From the NCBI GenBank assembly GCA_027924585.1, contig BSBM01000753.1, positions 19,761,501-19,825,500 on the forward strand: a stretch of DNA of 64,000 nucleotides, written 5' to 3'. Every line of letters begins with the position of its first letter. The first letter of the stretch is position 1. Both the position numbers and the translations under genes were made by a program. The notes beneath the pieces were generated by a model. The model had not been told where the DNA came from. It did no database searches and saw only the letters and a program-made list of their open reading frames with translations. Of this stretch, positions 1 through 10,533 are shown in pieces. This stretch comes from Larix kaempferi (Eukaryota; Streptophyta; Pinopsida; Pinales; Pinaceae).

Positions 1-1054
1 GATTTTAGGAATCGTTACCATCCATCCTCCGTCTACATGCTATCTAGGGACTAATGGCGCTGAGGAGTGAGTCCGTTCTCACTGCGTGCCCCTCAACTCG
101 TACGTGACCAGCTCCGTCGTGGCCCACCTCGTACGTCCTCATGCATTCCTCTTGAGCAAGCGGATCAATGCTTATCTGCTCATGCGTGGTATTCTTGTCG
201 GAAGTTGACATCGTCGTCGCTTCCCCTTTGTGTGATTTACCCGTACTCTACGACCCTCCATGTTCCTTTGTGTGTCCGTTGGTGAACCGTCTCACTTGTT
301 TCTACACACACTTCTCGCAACAAATTATTAGTAGCACTGTTCTCAACAATCATCATCTGGTTTCTAACTCTACCATTGTTAAACATTTATGATTTATTCA
401 AACTGCTCATTCATCTTATCAAATATACATTTCGTCGCCAAATACATAATCACCATACAGCTAGTCGTTAAGCATTATCCATCAACATAATTTTCCATAG
501 TCATAGCTAATCGTTTAACATATGCAATTATTCATTTACCTCAATAGTTCAGATACACATACTCAAAAAAAAAATAAGGTCAAAAGGTTATTTAATTAAT
601 GTTTCAATCAGCCGGGTCACTCAGCAGGTGCCCTCAATGTCTACACAAGTCTAGGGGCACTACAGCAAACATAAGTAAAAGCCATTCACCCCCTTCCCTA
701 TTGCAAGCATATTATTAACAAGGAATATGAAAAAAATTAAATATCATGAAACTAAAATGAAAAAGTTATCGGGATAATAATTTGTCATGACTATTGTGTC
801 TATAGAGCACAAACCTATGACAAATAATTGCCATGATAATGATCTTTATTGGCATTATTTGAAGTTAACATAAGCTTTTAACTTGTTACATATCATCTCA
901 ATATCATTATATTAATTTCCTATGTCTATATAGGTTAAGGATGTAGCAAGTGGTCATATACGTCCCTACAAGAATGCATTCACACACATTCAAACTACTT
1001 GCGAATGAGTATCAATGAATACTTGCAAACAAAGAAAATTATATTTTTACATTT
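1..1054. other. Unassigned AT-rich flank
   Basis: I see no gene here. Open frames in the first 400 bases are under 75 codons, overlap one another and resemble nothing I know. The stretch is AT-rich with scattered A runs and carries no transposon terminus I can support. A CACTAC string near 656 is isolated and not part of a recognisable terminal repeat. Confidence 0.6.
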
Positions 1055-1178
1055 GAAATTATACGAGAAGGAAAAGTAAGTGTATATATATATATTTGGA
1101 GGGATGTAATGTTTTAGAAATTATACAAGAAGGAAAAATAAGTATATATATATATATATATAGGGATGTAAGGTTTTA
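1055..1178. repeat. 62-bp tandem duplication with (TA)n tracts
   Basis: Two consecutive copies of about 62 bp, starting at 1055 and 1117. Each begins GAAATTATAC, passes through a TA microsatellite and ends GATGTAATG/GATGTAAGG then TTTTA. The TA tract is longer in the second copy, as expected of replication slippage. Confidence 0.85.
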
Positions 1179-1368
1179 GAGTGTTTTATTGTGTGTTTTT
1201 TTGGTAATCGAAGCGCATAATCACAAATAAGATAGTATTCTTGTATAAACAAACTAGCTAATACATGAATAGTAAATTAGAATTAGTAAATGATGTAGCA
1301 GCATCCTTGGGAAGAGAAATAATCGTGCATGAATTCTTGTTGATGTAGATAGGTTATTAGTAGTTTAA

Positions 1369-1947
1369 CCTAAGCATGCATAATTAACTCTTGGCATGCA
1401 TTTACTACAGTGGGTGTGCATTTTCACTGATTTTAAAGCAGAATTGACTTAGCTTGTGACATTCAATACTTGTTTTTGGATTAGGACATAGGATATGAGC
1501 ATATGGCAAGGTCAGACAACTTATAGGCTTTCATTTTCATGCTTCAGTTCAACAATTGAGTTAATATTTTGGACTAGGCATGCATTTTATGAAGACTAGT
1601 TTACATTGTCTGAAATGACAAAAATAGTGTAAGTATAATTTTGACAAATCCTAAGCATGCATAACTATAGGCATGCATTTACTACAGTGGGTGTGCATTT
1701 TCACTGATTTTAAAGCAGAATTGACTTAGTTTGTAACATTCAATACTTGTTTTTGGATTAGGACATGCGATATGAGCATATGTTAAGATCAGACATCTTA
1801 TAAGCTTTCATTTTCATGCTTCAGTTCAATTTCATGCTTTAGTTCAACAATTGAGTTAATATTTTGGACTAGGCGTGCATTTTTGTGAGGACTAATTTAC
1901 ATTGTCTGAAAATGACAAAATTAGTGTAATTCTCATTTTGACAAATC
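1369..1947. repeat. Tandem duplication of about 285 bp
   Basis: Copy 1 runs 1369-1649 and copy 2 runs 1650-1947. Both start CCTAAGCATGCATAA and share the long block around GCATGCATTTACTACAGTGG through to GACAAAT. Copy 2 carries an extra internal duplication of about 18 bp near 1822-1845, which explains most of the length difference. No coding frame is conserved between copies. Confidence 0.85.
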
Positions 1948-2392
1948 TTTAACTTCAGCTGAAAACAATTTTGAAAAATCTGGAAATGTATATTGATGCA
2001 CCATGTGAAACACTACAACCATGTGTTTCTAGATGTGGTCAAAACTATTCATGTGGATTTTGGTATGCATTTCACTGATCCTGTTTGAATACCTTGTTTT
2101 TGTGTGAAGATTCAATTTTTAAGCAAATAGAGTGCATTCTGAGCATTGGGTGAGTAACCTAAGAACATGGGAGATGACATTTCAGCTTTGCATCATAACT
2201 TTTCTGGCATACATTTTTAGGGCATGATGTGCACTCTTATGGACATTGTATAGAAAAAGCTATGAAAAATTTCATGTATTTTGTAATTAATGAGTTTTAA
2301 TCTATCTTGTAATGCCGATAATGGATCCTTGTCATTAGTACACGTGAGGTTGAGTTAGTTGATGGCTATAAATGAATAGGAAAGGTAATTGT
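1948..2392. other. Unassigned flank of the LINE
   Basis: No gene or mobile-element end recognised. This is the pre-insertion neighbour of the LINE; the sequence just left of 2393 should join directly to the sequence right of 15561 at an empty site. Confidence 0.5.
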
Positions 2393-2409
2393 AACAATTT
2401 TCCTTAATT
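2393..2409 (+). repeat. Left target-site duplication of the LINE
   Basis: The 17-mer AACAATTTTCCTTAATT is repeated exactly at 15545-15561, after the A-tract of the LINE. A long target duplication next to a 3' A-tract is the signature of target-primed reverse transcription. Its first two bases are ambiguous with the A-tract, so the certain duplication is 15 bp. Confidence 0.92.
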
Positions 2410-2518
2410 AGGTTTTCATAGTAAGATATCATTATGTTGAATTGATCGAACTGAGCTAAGAATGAGCCGCTAGGGCTTCGTTCACTTAGTGGTGTGGGTT
2501 TCTTTCAAGCCTGCATCC

Positions 2519-3724
2519 ATGAGTGCGACTGGGGGTGGGAAGCCTCCTCCCACCCCTCCTTTCTCGGCCGAAGAGGACTTCCATCATCTTATCAACCCCC
2601 CAGGGAAGAAACTGGCAGCTACCTCAGTGCCAAAGTTCATTAAAAAGTTGGATTCAATCCCAGAAATTGATCTATCTGAAGAGAAGCCAATTAAAATCGC
2701 ATTGGCATTGGCGGATAGAGAATTGGTTGGCTAATTTATGGGGCTTTGGCCTTTTTCAAGATCTACTGATAAATGGATTCAGAGGAACTGGAGACCTCTT
2801 CTCAAAAATAGCGTTACCTACTATGGTGTGGAAAAAAGGCTTATTCATTTTTGAATTTATCTCAAAGGAAGATGGAGATCTCATTTTCAGAAGCAGTCCA
2901 TACTTTATGGGATCCCAAGGCCTGTACCTCAATAGATGGACCCCTGACTTCAATCCTACAATGGATATCCCGAAAGAAGTGTCGGTTTGGGTCTTGCTCC
3001 CAAATCTTCTGATCCATTGCTGGAACTCTCAATCTCTCCAGAAGATCGGAAATGGACTAGGTCGGTACATATACAAGGCAGATAATAAAGACCAATACAC
3101 ATGCACAAGGATTTGTGTAGAAATTAATATTGAATCTGGGCTCCTGGAAGCTGTCAAGCTAAAAGTAGGGGCTTGGCATCACTTTCAGAAACTTGATTAC
3201 GAGCAACTTCCGTTCCGATGCAAAAACTGCCATGAACATGGCCACTTCCAGAGAAACTGCCCAAAAGTCCAAGAAGATCAAAGGGATGGCTGGCAGCAAG
3301 TCAAAAAGGGAAAAGGAGTAGCAAAGCCCTTAGATCAACTGTAAGCCCTAAGGAGGCAGCACTAGAAAAGACTATCTCTGGGATTGACAAAGCTTCTAAG
3401 GAGAATGAAAAAGACCCTGAAGTTATTGCAAACCCAACCTCATCTAAGGAATCTGATAAGGAAAAGGAAGGAGAAGAAGACCACATAAGCTTGGACTTTG
3501 GATCGGGCGAGTCAAAAGATGAAGGAACAGATTCAAGTAGCTCCCATGCCATGCTGATAAAAACCACAAGAGGCCAGAAATCAAAGAAAAAAGAAAAAGA
3601 GGAGAAAACCTACAAGGGTGTGCTAAATGGTTCTCAAAAGACATTAAAAGGAATGATCAACACTAGATCCTCCAAAAAGCATGGCTTGGCCCCAAAGGGA
3701 GCCACTCCCCCTAAAAACAAATAA
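2519..3724 (+). pseudogene. LINE ORF1, gag-like RNA-binding protein, broken
   Basis: ORF1 proteins of plant L1 elements bind element RNA and form the nucleoprotein particle. I place the start at the ATG at 2519 (MSATGGGK). The frame runs to a stop TAA at 2732-2734, continues in the same frame to an A run near 2830-2836, shifts, runs through a DUF4283-like region (SVWVLLPNL near 2985) and a zinc knuckle CX2CX4HX4C at 3219-3260 (CKNCHEHGHFQRNC), then shifts back near 3305-3320 into a Lys/Glu/Ser-rich tail ending at 3724. One stop and two frameshifts, both in purine runs, break it. Reconstructed length is about 400 codons, usual for the family. The stop TAA overlaps the ORF2 start. Confidence 0.85.
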
Positions 3725-4560
3725 TGAAATACATCTCCTGGAATTGCAGAGGTCTCGACAGAGATTTAGAAGAACAAGCCATTAAAGACATTGTCAGAAT
3801 GTATACGTTCGAAGTCCTTCTCATCCAGGAAACAAAAATGGAGGATTCGATCCTCCTTCAAGTGAGCAATCGTTTTTGGAAAAAAGGCCAGCTCATAGCA
3901 GCAAGTTCTAGAGGAGCCTCATGAAGAATTTCCACCTTCTAGGATTCCTCCAAGTATGAGCTAATGGCTGAAGAACACGCTTTGCAATGGATCTTCACCA
4001 AGGTCATTCACAAAGAATCAAGCCATCAAGTAAGTCTATTCAATTTGTGTGTTCCTGTCTTGTTTTCGGAAAAAAAAGAGTGTTGGGACTCACTTCAATC
4101 CTTTATCAGCATGCATAGACCAGAGAGTTTAATCATTGCAGGAGATCTCAACCTAACTCTTGCTATTGATGAAAAGAGAGGAGGCTCCATCGTCAAAGAT
4201 CCAACAAGAGAATGGGTGGAGGATCTTATGATAGATGGTGATCTTGAAGATATAAAGCCCTCCAAAGGGGAATTCACATGGACAAATAAGCGTTTAGGCC
4301 CTGGGCACATAGTTGCAAGGTTGGACAGATTCCTCATTCAGTCCTCTTTCCTCAACTTTGGCCTTTTACCCTCCTCAAAAATCCTCCCTATCTATGTCTC
4401 TGACCATAAACCCATTCTCCTTGACCTCTCTCTAGAAAAAAACCTTGGACCAATCCCATGTAGATTTAGCCTGAGATGGATTCTTCAAGACGGTTTCCTC
4501 AACATTGTTAAAGCAGCATGGAAGAGACAGATCCATGGATCCCCCTTCTTTGTTTGGGAA
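3724..4560 (+). pseudogene. LINE ORF2 N-terminus: APE-type endonuclease
   Basis: ORF2 begins at ATG 3724, sharing its A with the stop of ORF1. The apurinic-like endonuclease nicks target DNA to prime reverse transcription. Visible family motifs in order: WNCRG, IQETKM (catalytic Glu), NLCVP, GDLNL (Asp/Asn), FTWTN, ARLDRFL and SDHKPILLDL (final Asp-His). The residues expected of an active site are therefore still present, but the frame has a TGA at about 3922 and a TAG shortly after. A frameshift near 4560-4600 separates it from the reverse transcriptase part, and the linker from 4560 to 4898 can be followed only in changing frames. Confidence 0.88.
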
Positions 4561-4898
4561 GAAAAACTAAGATGCCTAAAAAAGACCTTAAAAATTGGGC
4601 CAGGACCTCTAAATCCCCTATCTCCAGGAGGCTTGATGTGTAAGAAGCTCTCAAGGTTCATCAGTTCGACTTGGAAGGATAAAATGTCACTCAAGCCTTG
4701 TTCACTAAAGAACAGGAGCTCCAAAAGGATCTCCATAGAGCATGCGGGCAGGAGGAGGAATACTGGAGGTGAAATTCTAGAAGTCTCTAGCTGATAGCTG
4801 GCAATAAAAATACGAGCGACTTTCATAAACAAGCTGTAGCAAGAAAGAACTTCAAAGCTATTAATGAAATCCATGACCAATATCAGGTGATTAAGGAA

Positions 4899-6440
4899 TC
4901 TTAAGGGATTAAAAAAGCCGATCACTCTTTCTTCAAATATCTCTTCACATCCCCTGATGATTTGCGTTTAGACCCTAATGCCCACCCTCTTTCCTCTATT
5001 CCCAAGTTGGTTATGGAAGAAGACAATCTGCTACTTTCTTCCCCTATCACTTTGAAAGAAGTTAAAATAGCCCTTTTCAAAATGAACCTTGATAAAGCTT
5101 CCGGTCCTGACGGATTCACGGAAAGATTCTTCCAAGCTTGCTAGCCAATCATTAATTATGACATGTTAAAAATGGTAAGGAAGTCACAGAATTGTCTGAA
5201 AATTGGGGGCAGCACCAACTCAACCTTTCTAAACCTGATCCCAAAAGAGAATGGAGCCCTCAGCTTCAGCAGATTCTGCCCTATCTCCTTGTGTAATACT
5301 GGTTACAAAATTATCACCAAACTAATAGCCCTGAGGCTCAAAACAATTATGCCTTCCATCATCCCTTTGAACCAGGGAGGCTTCATAAAAGGGCATCAAA
5401 TTTTGGATAATATTGTTTTGGTCCAGGAAGCTATTCATTCAAGTTGCTAAAGGAAGGAAAAGGGAATGGTCATTAAACTTGATTTAGCCAATTCCTTCGA
5501 CCGGGTCAGACATGACTACCTCTATGCAGTCATGCATAATTTGGGATTCTCCACCAATCTCATAAGTTGGGTGAAAGCTTGTATAGGTGCCCCTTGGATA
5601 GCTCCATTGGTGAATAGAAGACCTGCCAGTTTATTCCAAGCCACTAGAGGGCTAAGACAAGGCTGCCCCTTATCACCGCTTCTGTATGCAATTCAACCCT
5701 CAGTTCTAAGTTTCCAACTTAGCCTCTGCCAGCAAAATCATTCTCTCTCGGGCCTAAAAATGGTTCAAAATGTGGAAGACATTAATCATGCTCATTTCCC
5801 TGACGACACCCTGCTGAGGGGAGGAGCAAGATTGAACACAGCAAGGAGCTTCAAAACTGAGCTAGACACCTACAAAAAAGTTTCTGGCAGTAAGATAAGC
5901 TTCCATAAAAGCATGATATACGGGTGCAACTATTCCCCCAGGGAGATGGCGGGGATCTCCAGAATTTTAGATATGAAAGGATCTGTGGAATGGAAATCCT
6001 TCACTTATCTACGAATTCCTATATTCAAGAAGAACCTAAAGGATGCCCATTGGATTCCTTTATTTGAAAAAATGAAGATGAAAATTCAGGCTTTGGGGGC
6101 AAATTGGCTAAACAACGCTAGAAAATTGGTTATGCTGAAATTTGTGCTCCTAAATTTACCTATCTAGCAGAACTCTATCTTGTTGGCCCCTAAATCCTTC
6201 ACCTCTAAGATGGATAAAATTTTAAGGAAATTCCTCTGGGAAGGGGGGAAAAACAATGAAAGAAGGATGCATCTAGTGAGCTGGGAGAAAATTAAAAAGC
6301 CAATCTGGGAAGGTGGGCTTCAAATCCAGGACATAACCAAGCAAAACTTGGTGCTAGGAGAAAAAATGCTTTGGAACATTATTTCTGGAAAGTCCTCCTG
6401 GAGTAAAAGAGTTCCGTGGAAGAAATATTTCCAAAGGTAA
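4899..6440 (+). pseudogene. LINE ORF2 centre: reverse transcriptase, inactive
   Basis: Non-LTR reverse transcriptase region in one frame with several stops (near 5142, 5448, 6165). Landmarks: ASGPDGFT (about 5098), FRPISL-equivalent FCPISL (about 5275), NQGGFIKGHQILDNI (about 5372), KLDLANSFDRV (about 5473, first catalytic Asp kept), GLRQGCPLSPLLYA (about 5649) and the active-site box at 5796-5807. The box reads F-P-D-D where the family has F/Y-A-D-D, so both aspartates remain but Ala is replaced by Pro. The thumb and connection follow (LRKFLWEGG, about 6213). Stops plus the box change make this copy inactive. Confidence 0.9.
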
Positions 6441-7100
6441 AGGCTCTGATGCCTTGAACCCCCCCTGCCCCCCTGAAAGCAGCAAAAGGATCCCCAATAT
6501 TTGCACTTTGCTTAAGAGCGCTAGAAAACTTCAAAGCTAACCTGTACTCGATCCTAGGAAATAGAAAGTCTAAATATCTGGCATGATCCGATCTTCGGAG
6601 ATATGCCTCTTTGCCACAATGAGTAGCTGGTAAACATAAAACTTTGGATGCAAAGTAATAATATTCTCACACTGTGGGACATTTCCAAATGGGGACCTGA
6701 TGATCGCTAGGAAAATTGGAATCTTGGAAATTACCCAGCTTTCCTGAAGGAATAAGCCAACTTAATCATCGAGTTGCTCCAAGGGAAGGCCCCATTAAAG
6801 GTGGAAGCTAAGGATAGGAGAGGCTAGGGCTTTGTCTTGGGGAAGTTTTTGGCAGCTGAAGGGTATAAAGTCATCCATGCTATCCCTTATGTTGCCTCCA
6901 ATCCGGCCATTTGGAAATCAGTGTGGTCTTCCAGCTCCATCCCTAAAATCGAGTTTTTTATCTGGACCTTAGTGCATAGAAACATCTTAACCTGTGATAA
7001 CTTAAGAAGAAGAGGCTAGGAAGGGCCATCAAGGTGTCCTTTGTGCCTAAATGAAGAGGAAGAGTCTGATCATTTGTTCCTCCGATACCCGTTTGCAAAA
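6441..7100 (+). pseudogene. LINE ORF2 zinc-binding region (zf-RVT-like), decayed
   Basis: Sequence between reverse transcriptase and RNase H. From 6441 to 6836 the reading frame is too broken to follow. From 6837 a recognisable piece reads KSVWSSSSIPKIEFFIWTLV and, across a stop, RCPLCLNEEEESDHLF, matching the Cys/His-rich region found after the thumb in plant L1 ORF2 (CPLC then H). It has no independent function; it is expected to help bind RNA or target DNA in the parent protein. Confidence 0.75.
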
Positions 7101-7746
7101 GAAACCTAGAAAGAAGTGCTAAAGCTCAGCGCAAACAGGATCGTGATGCCAGAGAACACTCAGGATCTACTGAAGAATTGGATAGTAAGCTCTCCATTCA
7201 ATCTTGTCAAGAAGGATATATTGAAAACCTACTGGCTTTGAATCCCAAAATTCACCCTCTAGAAGATTTGGCTCGAAAGAAACAATAGGATTTTCGGAGA
7301 TGAAATTTGTAATCCCTCCAGGGTTGCGCTAAAAGCTAGATCTATGCTAGGAGAAGCCATCGAGTCTAAAATAAATCTCTGAAATGATAGGGCTCTTGAC
7401 ATTGAGGAATCCCTTTGGTTGAAATATCTTTTCCCAAATCATCATCTCAGGAGGCAGGAAGCCTTGAAGCATTGTGGCAAGTGGGAAATCAAGCTGGAAG
7501 AACATGAATTCATTAAATGGAGGTCTAGTTTGGAGGAACATTTGCTAATTTTCAACAGAGCTTCCAAAGGGAATCCGGGAGCTTCTGGTGGTGGAGGGGT
7601 GATCTTGAGTGCTTCAGGAAGAATCCAATTGAATTATTCCTCGGGCCTTTGCCAAAACACTAACAAATTGTCAGAGGCGTGAGCTCTGTGGAAAGGCCTA
7701 CAACAAGCACTAAAGGTTAATATCATTTCTTTGACCATCATCGGGG
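7101..7746 (+). pseudogene. LINE ORF2 RNase H domain, first part
   Basis: Continuation of ORF2 into an RNase H fold. The motif at 7551-7580 reads FNRASKGNPG; family members usually have FDGA.KGNPG, so the first catalytic Asp is Asn here. TNKLSEA near 7660 corresponds to the Glu motif, followed by a TGA. The domain stops abruptly at IIG (about 7746), where the LTR element begins. Codons for the next catalytic Asp lie on the other side of that element at 14508. This arrangement is typical of plant L1 lineages that acquired RNase H. Confidence 0.85.
7742..7746. repeat. Left 5-bp target duplication of element L1
   Basis: CGGGG here equals 14503-14507 on the far side of the LTR element. Deleting the element and one copy restores the LINE reading GD (ATCGGGGACACC), which independently confirms the boundary. 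Confidence 0.95.
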
Positions 7747-9768
7747 TGTAATGTCCCTTGTTAGGAATTTTATTAAAATTGCAATTTTCCACTTTTTTCC
7801 TTGGTTCGACCTTTGACTAGTTTCGATCTCTAGGTCCCAAATTTGCCCCAAATGATCCCAAATATTCTGAGAAGGTATATGAATGATATTAGAACATAAA
7901 TATGTGTTTCAAGGATATCTTTGTACCTTTAAAACACTTCTGCAAATACTCTTTCATATCTGGTCAATGTAGGTAACTTTACTAGTGATTTTCCTTTGAC
8001 TAGTATTGGTCTCTAGGTCTCAAATTGACTCCAAATGCCTTCAAATCTTCAAGGAAGGTGTATGAATGATATTAGGGATTGAATATGATGTTCAGGGATA
8101 ACATATTGCCACCAAAATACCTCTGCAAACTCTCTTAAGATTCTGGACCAAGTATGCAATTTTACTAGTAATTTGGGGTTCAAATCCCCCTAAGGTAAGC
8201 ACTGAAAATGGCTTCCCAAATGCCTCCAAACCCACTCAAATTTATGAAAAGAGGTATGTAATGTGTTAAATATGTTATTAAGGTTTCATATGCACCATTA
8301 ATGGTTTATTACAACTGTTCTCACCCTCTCCCATTCAACTGCAAAAATCACCAATTCGACCCTTGGGGAAATGGCACTATTTCTTCTCCCAATGCAATTA
8401 AACTGAGTAAAAATACTTCAAATGCTCAAGTACAGTACATGAAACTTGTAAAATACATCCATGGAAGTCCATTAATCACAAATTCATCATATAATCATCC
8501 ATTCATTCGAAATCATCATCAATACATTGGTTCACAACAAGGTAGTGGGGAAATGGCATTGTTCTTCCATTAAAAATGAGATTTATACATTTCTACTTGG
8601 AATTTTGACCTGAAACTTTCTGGAGATGAAGAACAGAGTATTTACTTCATATTAAAAAAGAAATGGTGCATTAGAAGCTCCCCCAAAGAGTACAATAGCT
8701 CACCAAAAACGCCCTCCCTCAAGGATCAAGAATATGCCATCAAAACTGGAAATGGTTGAAGGAGCGAGCTGCAATAGAAGAAACCATGAGCTTCCCTGTA
8801 GCTTACACCTGCAAATAAATACTCCATTAAAGCTCCAAATGAAAGGTCTGAATGGCCTTTCCAATTGCCAACTTGGATGGGAATCTTTCACCCTCGAAAT
8901 TGGCTAAGGCAAGAAACTAGTCATCCACTAGCTCTCCCTCTTCACAAATGCGATTGCAAATTCGACAAATGATCAAAAGCCATTCTCATACTTCATTTCT
9001 ACATTTTATAACCAACATTAGACTTCTAAGGGTCGAAATCCTCTCAATAGATTCAATAGATTTTCATTTAGAAAATATTCCACATTTGCCACTTGTCTCC
9101 TAGTTCCAACCTTCCATCTTCTCCCAAATTCGATTTTGAGTCTCTTTGGCTTCTCCAACTCCCAAATTCGCCTTCTTTGAGCCTATTTTTGGGGCTGACA
9201 TGTCATAGTGGTCAGATGTCAGAGGTCAGGTCTGCAATTTGTCATAGTTGTCATAGATTCTCCATCATTGGTGTCATAGGGGCTAGGGAATCTAGCCCAA
9301 GTTTCCACAAACTTCCACTTTGACTCTTTATCTTCCATGGAGGTTACCAATCCTTCCAAATTCGACCTAATATGCTCAATGACATGTTTTATGACTTACC
9401 AACTCACCCAAGAGTGTTCACATTCCCATTAATTCGAATTTGCAAAAGAGAGATACCATGTATTATGAAAAATCAAGCTAGTGTGGGTCCCACATCCTCC
9501 ATATGTCTCCAAAACCATTTGTCACTTAGGATTTCTCTTGAATTTCTTTATTCACTCTATTTATTAAATACTTGAACCCTTCTAATGTCTAAACATCATT
9601 TATTATCCCCCTTATTCCAAATCCCAAAGCTTCCACCCCAAACCTAGGAAACTAGTAATTTTCCTCCTTGGCAATTATTTGACCCTTAACATCAATTTTA
9701 CAAACTCTAATGAATATGGCTAATGTGATTAGGCCATTGTGACCCAATTCCAAATTTGGGACATGACA
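7747..9768 (-). repeat. 3' LTR of element L1 (left copy)
   Basis: Begins TGTAATGTCCC and ends GGGACATGACA; 2,022 bp, same length as the right copy. In element orientation this is the 3' LTR. Short open frames inside it recur at the same places in the right LTR (for example near 8301 and 13035) and are passengers, not genes. Its outermost 117 bp on the interior side carry the C-terminus of the element's long frame. Confidence 0.95.
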
Positions 9769-10524
9769 AATCCTCCCTTCCCAATGATGCTTGCCCTCAA
9801 GCAATTTCAAACATGGGTGTTGAAGAACCTGCTTTCTGTATAATTCTTTGAAGTTGCCATTGAATTGCCAAACCTTGAGTCTTTGAGTTTCCATGAATAT
9901 TTTAGAGAGGAACCACCATGCTTGCTGCTGCACTACTCTTATTAAAATCGCTTTATTAAGTGGGGAATCCATCTCCCATGCTGCTTGCTTCCCCAAAAAA
10001 AATGAAACCAATGAGACAAAAATTATTCCAGGGTCCCATTGCTTGTATTGCACCCCAACAATTAAGAGTGCTCTCCAACCTACACCATTAGATAAGAGGA
10101 TTCCTGGATCCCATTTTCTTGTATGCATTCTTCCAAACATCATGAGTACCAAATATATATCATCAAAGTACATAACAACATAATAATAATGTACATCAAG
10201 GATATGCTTCATCAAAGAGTCATGAAAGTGCTTATACCTCCAAGCAAGTAGACCACCATTTTCCAAGTGCATACAAGCTTCAAGTGACCCATCAAATATG
10301 CTCCAATGACATAGGTGAGGATCCCATGTCCTATAATGCTGCTCCAAAAGGATGTGATATGCATCAAAAGATTCAGCCATGTATTCTTTCATCCAAGAAG
10401 TGAATGAAGAATCTCCACTAGAATCTGAACCAAATAATGAGCAGAAAAAACAAGGAGACTTCAAATGACTCAAAGAAGTCTCACCCATACATCCATGAAT
10501 GTGAGAATCATAAAGATGTAACAA
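9652..10524 (-). CDS. Downstream half of element L1 frame, after TAG
   Basis: A 290-codon open stretch in the same frame as the 626-codon frame upstream, separated only by the TAG at 10534-10536; the first Met lies 13 codons in. Its start region (HLYDSHIHGC ... SHLKSPCFFC) resembles the end of the upstream frame, so a block of about 55 residues is duplicated across the stop. The centre has three similar pieces, RTWDPHL, RKWDPGI and KQWDPGI. Near the end, HPCLKLLEGKHHWEGRI is reminiscent of the last residues of gypsy polyproteins, and the frame then crosses the polypurine tract and ends 117 bp inside the LTR. No catalytic domain is visible. It may be made by stop readthrough, or the TAG may simply be a mutation. 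Function unknown. Confidence 0.5.
   Translation of the reverse strand: MLHLYDSHIHGCMGETSLSHLKSPCFFCSLFGSDSSGDSSFTSWMKEYMAESFDAYHILLEQHYRTWDPHLCHWSIFDGSLEACMHLENGGLLAWRYKHFHDSLMKHILDVHYYYVVMYFDDIYLVLMMFGRMHTRKWDPGILLSNGVGWRALLIVGVQYKQWDPGIIFVSLVSFFLGKQAAWEMDSPLNKAILIRVVQQQAWWFLSKIFMETQRLKVWQFNGNFKELYRKQVLQHPCLKLLEGKHHWEGRICHVPNLELGHNGLITLAIFIRVCKIDVKGQIIAKEENY
9769..9782 (-). promoter_or_regulatory. Polypurine tract of element L1
   Basis: On the minus strand GGGAAGGGAGGATT directly precedes the LTR start TGTCATG. This is the expected primer for plus-strand DNA synthesis. The tract is also translated (HWEGRI) because the element's open frame runs through it. Confidence 0.85.
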
Positions 10525-10533
10525 AGTATGTGG

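Noticed and set aside
2010-2024. CACTACAACC as a left tip for one of the CACTA ends.
   Set aside because: It matches only nine bases, has no subterminal repeats, and lies outside the LINE far from either right end.
8301-8573. A 90-codon gene starting MVYYNCSHPLPFN, with a twin at 13035.
   Set aside because: Both copies lie at the same place in the two LTRs of one element; they are LTR sequence.
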